Source: DATDRM01 sp035291705 (GTDB lineage: Bacteria; Chloroflexota; Anaerolineae; Anaerolineales; UBA4823). Taken from it: 18,421 nucleotides of DNA. Below are positions 13,812-18,421 of the stretch, one piece after another. The stretch covers positions 1 to 18,421 of the forward strand of contig DATDRM010000122.1 in the NCBI GenBank assembly GCA_035291705.1, given 5' to 3'. A model generated the notes under the pieces. It had not been told where the DNA came from. It searched no databases and worked only from the letters and a program-made list of their open reading frames with translations. How positions within the stretch are numbered: the first letter of the stretch is position 1; each line of letters begins with the position of its first letter. Made by a program: the position numbers and the translations under genes.

Positions 13812-14654
13812 ATGGAACATTCGTTCAATGCTACACACTTATTTCGCCGGCAGGTCGCTCTGCCCTCCGAGCATGGGGCGTGGGTGTTCCTGTTCAGCCC
13901 GCTGCTGATCGGTCTTTTCGCCGGAGGTAGCTGGTCAGTCGCTTCCCTGTACCTGATCGTCGCTGCGTTGGCGACATTCCTGATTCGCCAGCCGGCGACC
14001 ACAGCGGTCAAGGTCTACAGCGGGCGGCGTGCCCGGCGTGAGCTGCCGGCAGCCTGGTTCTGGCTCGGGATTTATGGCCTGGTCGCCAGCCTGGCGATGA
14101 TTGGACTGGCGTGGCAAGGGTTTGGCTACCTGTTTATCCTGGCCCTGCCGGGCATCCCGGTCTTCGCCTGGCACCTGTGGTTGGTCAGCCGGCGCGCCGA
14201 GCGCCGCCAGCTGGGCGTGGAGCTGGTTGGCAGCGGCGTGCTGGCCCTGGCTGCCCCAGCCGGGTACTGGATCGGCGTGGGGGAAGCAGAGCCGTTGGGC
14301 TGGCTGTTGCTGGCGCTGTCCTGGCTGCAATCGGCGGCCTCGATCGTGTATGCCCACCTGCGCCTGGAACAGCGCGAGTTAAAGAAGATACCAGACACGG
14401 CTATGCGCATCCGTATGGGCTGGCGCGCCCTGCTGTACGCCAGCTTCAACCTGCTCCTGGTGATCGGTCTCTCCATGGGGAGGATCACCCCTCCCCTGCT
14501 GCCCCTGCCCTATGCCCTGCAATGGGCCGAATCTCTCTATGGCACCCTGCGCCCGGCAGCCGGTTACCGGCCAACCGCCATCGGCGTACGCCAGCTGATC
14601 GTCAGCAGCCTGTTCACTTTGCTATTTATCCTCGCCTGGCGGGTTGTTTTATAA
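13812..14654 (+). CDS. YwiC-like integral membrane protein
   Basis: The 280-residue protein is largely hydrophobic, with about seven or eight transmembrane segments. Near its N-terminus it has LPSEHGAWVFLFSPLLIGL, matching the P-x-x-HGAW signature of the YwiC-like family, whose function is unknown. A basic cytoplasmic loop (SGRRARRELP) and another with RRAERRQLG are consistent with inside-positive topology. The gene begins 11 bp after the ATPase-USP stop, with only GGAG at 13794-13797 upstream, 14 bases from the ATG, so it is probably translated as part of the same transcript. Its placement suggests a link to the transporter but does not prove it. Confidence 0.82.
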   Translation: MEHSFNATHLFRRQVALPSEHGAWVFLFSPLLIGLFAGGSWSVASLYLIVAALATFLIRQPATTAVKVYSGRRARRELPAAWFWLGIYGLVASLAMIGLAWQGFGYLFILALPGIPVFAWHLWLVSRRAERRQLGVELVGSGVLALAAPAGYWIGVGEAEPLGWLLLALSWLQSAASIVYAHLRLEQRELKKIPDTAMRIRMGWRALLYASFNLLLVIGLSMGRITPPLLPLPYALQWAESLYGTLRPAAGYRPTAIGVRQLIVSSLFTLLFILAWRVVL

Positions 14655-14982
14655 GTCATTCGCACTCCATTGGCCAGGTTCAAAAATGCAACCACAGATA
14701 AACACAGATTGCCGCTGATCAGGAATCTGTGTGCATCTGTGGTTTCAATGAATGAAGTGATCACTTTTATGCCTTCAACGGAGGGTTGACAACCAACGAC
14801 AGCCCTGCCGAAAAGATAAAAAATCAAGATCCCTCGCCGGGATCCGATACTTCGAGGTTAATACCCCGGCTTGACCAACATTCTGAGTTAGAGAAAACTT
14901 ATAGTAAAATAAGCCCAGGAAACAACTGAAAGCCCATATTAATCGTAATCTTCAACAAACTACATCTCAAGGAGGAAACCAA
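14655..14982. other. Intergenic region with an inverted repeat, a palindrome and a small hairpin
   Basis: No gene is seen in these 328 bases. They hold the long inverted repeat at 14690-14744, a perfect palindrome AAGTGATCACTT at 14755-14766, a 6-bp hairpin GATCCC/GGGATC at 14828-14844, and promoter-like fragments TTGACC (14871-14876) and TATAGT (14900-14905). The last two are 23 bp apart, too far for one sigma-70 promoter. A promoter for the DUF4870 gene is expected here but I cannot place it. Confidence 0.7.
14690..14744. repeat. Long inverted repeat, ACCACAGAT/ATCTGTGGT type
   Basis: The left arm (14690-14710) is AACCACAGAT-aa-ACACAGATT. The right arm (14724-14744) is AATCTGTGT-gc-ATCTGTGGTT. 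They pair at 19 of 21 positions around a 13-nt loop. I recognise this motif as one that recurs between genes in several bacterial phyla, so it is probably a dispersed palindromic element. It follows the YwiC-like gene and could also end that transcript, although only TTT follows. Confidence 0.75.
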
Positions 14983-15324
14983 ATGTCCGAGCAACCCGAA
15001 CCCATGATGTCCGCCGAGGTCACCAGCGACGACAAGCTGTGGGCTTTGCTGGCCTACATCTTCTCGCCTATCGTGCCCATCATTTTGATGCTGATGGAAG
15101 ATAAAAAGAACCGCCCCTTTATCCGCGCCCACAACGCCCAGGCCCTGGTCTTAGGAATTGTGGAGTTCATCCTGTACGCCGTGATCGGTTGGACGCTGGT
15201 AGGCCTGTGCGTCCCACTTCTGCTGTGGGCGGTGATGATTTACTGGGGTTTCCAGGCATACCAGGGCAAAGAGGTCAATGTGCCTGTGATCACCAACTTC
15301 GTTCGCAATCAAGGCTGGGCCTAA
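14983..15324 (+). CDS. DUF4870 small membrane protein
   Basis: This 113-residue protein has the DUF4870 pattern: a short polar N-terminus, a first hydrophobic helix with DDKLWALLAYIFSPIVPIILML, a polar loop DKKNRPFIRAHNAQAL, and two more hydrophobic helices. The function of the family is unknown. AAGGAGG seven bases before the ATG is an excellent ribosome-binding site. A strong terminator follows directly, so it is probably a single-gene transcript, separate from its relative at 15397. Confidence 0.88.
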   Translation: MSEQPEPMMSAEVTSDDKLWALLAYIFSPIVPIILMLMEDKKNRPFIRAHNAQALVLGIVEFILYAVIGWTLVGLCVPLLLWAVMIYWGFQAYQGKEVNVPVITNFVRNQGWA

Positions 15325-15345
15325 TATTTAGCTAAAGAACTTCCA

Positions 15346-15374
15346 GCCTCCCAGTCCCCTGGGAGGCATTTTTT
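15346..15374 (+). terminator. Intrinsic terminator after first DUF4870 gene
   Basis: GCCTCCCAG (15346-15354) and CTGGGAGGC (15359-15367) form a perfect 9-bp stem with a 4-nt loop, followed by A and six T (15369-15374). It begins 21 bases after the stop codon. Confidence 0.93.
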
Positions 15375-15396
15375 CCTTCCGAAAGAGACAACAAAG

Positions 15397-15846
15397 ATGG
15401 AAACAACCCCACAGCCTCCCGCACTTGCCCAACCGCTCTCGCTCTCCGATGAGCGCACCTGGGCCATGTTAGCTCACTTGAGCGTCCTGTTAAACCTGGT
15501 CACCGGTTTCTTGGGGCCAATCGCCGCCCTGATCATCTACTTCGTTTACAAGGACCGCTCGCGTTACGTGGCTTATCAATCCATGCAGGCCTTCGTCTTC
15601 CAATTAATCTGGTGGGTGGGGGGTGGCCTGCTGATCGCTGGCATCTGGGGGGCAACTGCCTTACTCTCGGTTGTGATCATCGGGTTGCTCTGCATTCCCT
15701 TTGCGCTGATCGGCACCTTTATCCTGGTGATCATGCCGCTGGTGTCGCTGGTGTACGGCGTGGTTGGCGGGATCCAGACCAGCCAGGGACAGGATTTCCG
15801 CTACTGGCTGGTCGGCGACTGGGTGCGCGACACGTTGTCGGGATAA
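15397..15846 (+). CDS. DUF4870 membrane protein, second copy
   Basis: The 149-residue protein shares the DUF4870 layout with its neighbour: SDERTWAMLAHLSVLLNLVTG, then YFVYKDRSRYVAYQSMQAFVF, then two long hydrophobic segments. Sequence similarity between the two is low outside these motifs, and this one is longer and closer to the typical family form. Function is unknown. The ribosome-binding site is weak (GAAAGAG about 12 bases upstream). It starts only 22 bp after the T-run of the preceding terminator, so it relies on read-through or on a promoter I could not find. Confidence 0.85.
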   Translation: METTPQPPALAQPLSLSDERTWAMLAHLSVLLNLVTGFLGPIAALIIYFVYKDRSRYVAYQSMQAFVFQLIWWVGGGLLIAGIWGATALLSVVIIGLLCIPFALIGTFILVIMPLVSLVYGVVGGIQTSQGQDFRYWLVGDWVRDTLSG

Positions 15847-15863
15847 ATGAGGACATTCTTCAC

Positions 15864-15892
15864 TTGACTTTTCCCCCACTCCTTCGTAGAAT
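15864..15892 (+). promoter_or_regulatory. Sigma-70 promoter of the glycine-cleavage operon
   Basis: TTGACT (15864-15869) and TAGAAT (15887-15892) are separated by 17 bp. A start about seven bases later (near 15899) would place the whole tandem riboswitch in the leader. The spacer is pyrimidine-rich. No other good promoter is visible before the riboswitch. Confidence 0.78.
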
Positions 15893-15914
15893 GAAAGAGA
15901 CAATTCGACGGGAA

Positions 15915-16005
15915 CGGGGAAGAGACCCGGCCGCCGGCCGGGCACCGAAGGGGCAAGCCTGGTTGCGCTCCAGGCCAGGCGAAACTCTCAGGTAAAAGGA
16001 CCCCG
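15915..16005 (+). promoter_or_regulatory. Glycine riboswitch, aptamer 1
   Basis: CGGGG (15915-15919) and CCCCG (16001-16005) close P1. A perfect 7-bp hairpin CCCGGCC/GGCCGGG (15926-15942) follows. Then come the conserved core ACCGAAGGGGCAAGCC, the hairpin GCCTGG/CCAGGC (15957-15975) and GGCGAAACTCTCAGGTAAAA, all hallmarks of the gcvT-type glycine aptamer. It lies upstream of gcvH. Glycine binding is inferred from the motif and the genes controlled. Confidence 0.93.
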
Positions 16006-16015
16006 CTCTCGCTCA

Positions 16016-16143
16016 CCTCTGGAAAGTTGGGCGTTAAGCTGTCGCAGGCGACAAATACCGTCGCTGGCAACATCCAGCGCCCATACCGACGGGGCAAGCG
16101 CCTGCCAGGTCCTGGCGCGAATCTCTCAGGTCTCCAACAGAGG
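16016..16143 (+). promoter_or_regulatory. Glycine riboswitch, aptamer 2 with enlarged peripheral arm
   Basis: CCTCTG (16016-16021) and CAGAGG (16138-16143) close P1, ten bases after aptamer 1 ends, giving the classic tandem arrangement. The core is ACCGACGGGGCAAGCG, and the second conserved part is GCGCGAATCTCTCAGG. The arm equivalent to the 17-nt hairpin of aptamer 1 is 54 nt here (GGGCG 16029-16033 with CGCCC 16078-16082). It encloses further hairpins: GTCGC/GCGAC at 16041-16052, or alternatively GCGAC/GTCGC at 16048-16064, and CTGG/CCAG at 16064-16077. Confidence 0.9.
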
Positions 16144-16173
16144 GCGCACGCCTCCTACACGTGCGCCTTTTTT
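16143..16173 (+). terminator. Riboswitch expression platform: intrinsic terminator
   Basis: GGCGCACG (16143-16150) and CGTGCGCC (16160-16167) form an 8-bp stem with a 9-nt loop, followed by TTTTTT and then AATTTTTTT. The first stem base is also the last base of the aptamer 2 P1, so P1 and terminator compete by only one pair or stack directly. Glycine most often turns gcv operons on, but the sequence alone does not settle the direction here. Confidence 0.9.
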
Positions 16174-16190
16174 AATTTTTTTGCCTGCGA

Positions 16191-16225
16191 TCACTTCTCA
16201 CGTTTCACTTTTCACGCTTCACGGA
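16191..16225 (+). repeat. Five 7-nt tandem units (TCACNNN)
   Basis: TCACTTC, TCACGTT, TCACTTT, TCACGCT and TCACGGA run in perfect register between the riboswitch terminator and gcvH. Directly after it is the palindrome GGAAAATTTCC (16223-16233). I have seen similar TCACGTT/TCACTTT runs in intergenic DNA of Anaerolineae-like contigs, but no function is known to me. Confidence 0.65.
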
Positions 16226-16256
16226 AAATTTCCAACTCTTAGAAGGAGACCCAGCC

Positions 16257-16649
16257 ATGAACATCCCCCCCGAATTGAAATATACCCAAAACGACGAATG
16301 GATGCGAGTCGAAGGCAATATCGGTACGGTCGGCATCACCGACTTCGCCCAGGAGCAGCTCTCCGATATTGTGTTCGTCGAGATCATCGCTGCCGAAGGG
16401 GAAACCCTGAAGCAGGGCGATTCTTGCGCCACGGTTGAATCGGTCAAAGCCGCGGCAGACGTTTACATGCCCGCCGGCGGAAAAATCGTCGCCGTTAACG
16501 ATGAGCTGCCAGATAAACCCGAACTGATCAACACCGATCCCTATGGTGTGGCCTGGTTGGTCAAGCTAGAAATCGGTGAGGCAAGCGAATTGAACAAATT
16601 ATTGGACGCCGCGGCTTACATCGAGCATTGCGCCGCGCGCCAGGGGTAA
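16257..16649 (+). CDS. gcvH: Glycine cleavage system H protein
   Basis: The 130-residue lipoyl carrier of the glycine cleavage complex shuttles the aminomethyl group between P, T and L proteins in the cytoplasm. Family hallmarks are YTQNDEWMRVEGNIGTVGITDFAQ (from residue 9), GDSCATVESVKAAADVYMP with the lipoylated lysine at Lys64, and NTDPYGVAWLVKLEI (92-106). Length is usual for GcvH. AAGGAG at 16243-16248 is eight bases before the ATG. It is the first gene behind the tandem glycine riboswitch. The gap to gcvPA is ten bases, so they form one operon. Confidence 0.96.
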   Translation: MNIPPELKYTQNDEWMRVEGNIGTVGITDFAQEQLSDIVFVEIIAAEGETLKQGDSCATVESVKAAADVYMPAGGKIVAVNDELPDKPELINTDPYGVAWLVKLEIGEASELNKLLDAAAYIEHCAARQG

Positions 16650-16659
16650 CGGAGAAAAT

Positions 16660-18012
16660 ATGATGTACACCCCCCATACAGATGCTGATCGGGAGGCGAT
16701 GCTGCGTACGATCGGCGTCAAAAACATCGCCGACCTCTTCCAGGATGTCCCCGCCGCGCACCGCTTCCCCGAGCTGGCGCTCCCATCCGCCATGACCGAG
16801 ATGGAGATCCTGGCTGAATTACAGGCGCTGGCCTGGGCTAACGATACTGCCCGCGAGCTGATTTGCTTCCTCGGCGCCGGCGCGTACAACCATTACATCC
16901 CCGCAGCAGTCGACGCTATCCTGCGGCGAGGTGAATTCTACACCGCTTATACCCCCTACCAACCTGAGATCTCCCAGGGTACATTGCAAGCCATCTTCGA
17001 GTACCAGAGCCTGATCGCCGGCCTGACCGGGATGGAGGTGTGCAACGCCTCGCATTACGACGGGGCCACGGCGGTCGCCGAAGCAGTGAACATGTCTCAT
17101 CACCACTTCCGAGGCAAACGCCCCAAGGTCGTGCTCTCCCCGGCAGTGCACCCGCAATACCGGGATACGGTGCGCACCTACACCCAAGACTCGGATGTGG
17201 TCCTGGTCGGAGACCAGGGCGAAGTCGATCCCACCGCCAACCCGCAGGCCCTGCTCCCGCTGCTGGACGACACCACTAGCCTGGTGGTCGTGCAATATCC
17301 CGACTTTTTCGGGCGCGTATTCGACTACACCGACCTGGCGAAGGCCGTGCACCAGGCGGGAGGGCTGCTCTGCGTGGCAGTCAACCCACTTGCGTTGGGC
17401 TTGTTGAAACCGCCGGGTGAATTTGGAGCCGACATCGTCACCGGTGAAGGCCAACCGCTGGGCATTCCCCTCTCCTATGGCGGCCCCTACCTGGGCCTGT
17501 TCGCCACCCGCCAGGAATACGTGCGGCGGATGGCCGGCCGGCTGGTAGGCGAGACTGTCGACAACCGTGGCCAGCGCGCCTATGTGCTCACCCTGACCGC
17601 CCGTGAGCAGCATATCCGCCGCGAGCGTGCCACCTCCAACATCTGCACCAACCAGGGATTGATGGTCCTGGCGGCAACGGTCTATCTCAGCCTGCTTGGC
17701 AAACACGGCCTGCGCCAGGTAGCAGAGCTGTGCTACCACAAGGCTCATTACGCCGCCCTGCGCATCGCCTCCCTGCGAGGTTACAGCCTGTGGTCCAATG
17801 AGCCTTTCTTCAACGAATTTGCCCTTCGCTGCCCGCGGCCGATAGATGAGGTCAATGACTTCCTGCTCGATCAGGGCATCCTTGGGGGTTATGCCTTGGG
17901 GCGGGACTATCCTGACTTCGAGAAGGTGATGCTGCTGGCCGTGACCGAGATGAATTCCAAAGAAGACATCGACGCCCTGGTCGATGTCCTGCGGGAGGTG
18001 TCCCATGCCTGA
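16660..18012 (+). CDS. gcvPA: Glycine decarboxylase P-protein subunit 1
   Basis: The 450-residue subunit of the split, two-subunit glycine dehydrogenase (decarboxylating) pairs with the subunit encoded next. Signatures include YTPYQPEISQGTLQAIFEYQ (from residue 97), GMEVCNASHYDGATAVAEA (124-142), GEGQPLGIPLSYGGPYLG (262-279) and REQHIRRERATSNICTNQ (315-332). The lysine that binds pyridoxal phosphate is in the partner subunit. Length is that of bacterial GcvPA. GGAG at 16651-16654 precedes two consecutive ATG codons (16660 and 16663), and either could be the start. The stop overlaps the gcvPB start by eight bases (ATGCCTGA), giving translational coupling that favours equal amounts of the two subunits. 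Confidence 0.96.
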   Translation: MMYTPHTDADREAMLRTIGVKNIADLFQDVPAAHRFPELALPSAMTEMEILAELQALAWANDTARELICFLGAGAYNHYIPAAVDAILRRGEFYTAYTPYQPEISQGTLQAIFEYQSLIAGLTGMEVCNASHYDGATAVAEAVNMSHHHFRGKRPKVVLSPAVHPQYRDTVRTYTQDSDVVLVGDQGEVDPTANPQALLPLLDDTTSLVVVQYPDFFGRVFDYTDLAKAVHQAGGLLCVAVNPLALGLLKPPGEFGADIVTGEGQPLGIPLSYGGPYLGLFATRQEYVRRMAGRLVGETVDNRGQRAYVLTLTAREQHIRRERATSNICTNQGLMVLAATVYLSLLGKHGLRQVAELCYHKAHYAALRIASLRGYSLWSNEPFFNEFALRCPRPIDEVNDFLLDQGILGGYALGRDYPDFEKVMLLAVTEMNSKEDIDALVDVLREVSHA

Positions 18013-18421
18013 ACATCTGATGTGCGAGCTTTCCGTCCCTGGCCGGGTGGGCTTCCGTTTCCCCAAACCTGACGTGCCTCTGGCGCCCCTGCCAGAAGGC
18101 CTGACCCGAGAGCAACTGCCGCTGCCGGAGATGGCCGAGGTAGACGTTGTGCGCTACTTTACACGCCTCTCGCAGCTCAATCATAGCGTCGATACGGGCT
18201 TCTACCCCTTGGGTTCGTGCACCATGAAATACAACCCCAAGATCAACGAAGAAGCTGCCCGCCTAGCAGGCTTTGCCCAACTGCACCCTTTACAACAGGT
18301 CGAAACGACCCAGGGCGCGCTGGCGATGATGTACACGTTGCAGGAGTGGCTGAAAGAGATCGGCGGCTTTGCCGGGGTGAGCCTGCAACCGGCGGCTGGC
18401 GCCCACGGTGAATTAACCGGC
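18005..18421 (+). CDS. gcvPB: Glycine decarboxylase P-protein subunit 2, 3' partial
   Basis: The frame opens at ATG 18005 and is still open at the window end (139 codons visible). Diagnostic N-terminal features are VDVVRYFTRLSQLNHSVDTG, YPLGSCTMKYNPKINEEAA, GFAQLHPLQQ, TQGALAMMYTLQEWL and LQPAAGAHGELTG. The last is the glycine-rich stretch near the pyridoxal-phosphate site. The catalytic lysine motif lies beyond the window. Overlap with gcvPA and the shared riboswitch make it the third gene of the operon. Confidence 0.95.
   Translation, partial: MPEHLMCELSVPGRVGFRFPKPDVPLAPLPEGLTREQLPLPEMAEVDVVRYFTRLSQLNHSVDTGFYPLGSCTMKYNPKINEEAARLAGFAQLHPLQQVETTQGALAMMYTLQEWLKEIGGFAGVSLQPAAGAHGELTG

Noticed and set aside
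14690..14744. Insertion-sequence terminal repeats
   Set aside because: The arms are only 13 bases apart with no transposase or coding room between, so this is a compact palindrome and not the ends of an insertion sequence.
14871..14905. TTGACC and TATAGT as promoter of the first DUF4870 gene
   Set aside because: The 23-bp spacing is too long for a sigma-70 promoter, and neither box has an acceptable partner at 16-18 bp.
17852..18184. Minus-strand frames of 66-415 codons opposite gcvPA and gcvPB
   Set aside because: They are antisense shadows of well-conserved GC-rich genes, without ribosome-binding sites or domain signatures.

Overview
The window looks like a piece of a chromosome, or a metagenome-assembled contig, from a moderately GC-rich bacterium. 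My best guess is phylum Chloroflexota, Anaerolineae-like. That rests on an ECF sigma factor paired with a DUF5667 protein bearing a long Asn-Asp-Gly/Ala tail, split glycine decarboxylase subunits (GcvPA/GcvPB), TTG starts, and short intergenic repeats such as ACCACAGAT/ATCTGTGGT. The assignment is inference from gene content, not a search result. I see no rRNA, tRNA, CRISPR array, transposase or phage gene.

Left part (1-4578, all + strand). A left-truncated Asp-box beta-propeller protein overlaps a ThiS/MoaD-like protein ending in GG. Next comes an ECF42 stress module: a YciI/DGPF-domain protein, a PhnB-like VOC protein and an ECF42-type sigma factor with its long C-terminal helical domain. 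A TGTCGA-17-CGA promoter before the DGPF gene agrees with the signature I recall for ECF42. A TipA-like MerR regulator follows, with a 19-bp-spaced promoter and an embedded dyad.

Middle (4638-8112, all - strand). An ECF sigma factor overlaps a membrane-anchored DUF5667 protein whose last ~155 residues are an N/D/G/A repeat. Downstream is a GT-C-like multi-pass membrane protein.

Middle right (8290-14654, + strand). This tightly packed array holds an ABC-2 exporter (ATPase and permease), then a sulfate-type uptake system (binding protein, one permease, ATPase), then a YwiC-like membrane protein. The uptake ATPase is unusual: after its TOBE region it continues into two universal-stress-protein (USP) domains.

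Right part (14983-18421, + strand). Two small DUF4870 membrane proteins are separated by a strong terminator. A sigma-70 promoter then leads into a tandem glycine riboswitch with a terminator, controlling gcvH-gcvPA-gcvPB. The last gene is cut by the window edge. The riboswitch, its terminator and the glycine-cleavage genes form a coherent glycine-responsive operon.

The observations most worth following are the ABC ATPase-USP fusion, the possible internal TipAS-type start, the ECF42 promoter, the extended arm of the second glycine aptamer, and the duplicated block inside the Asn/Asp repeat.
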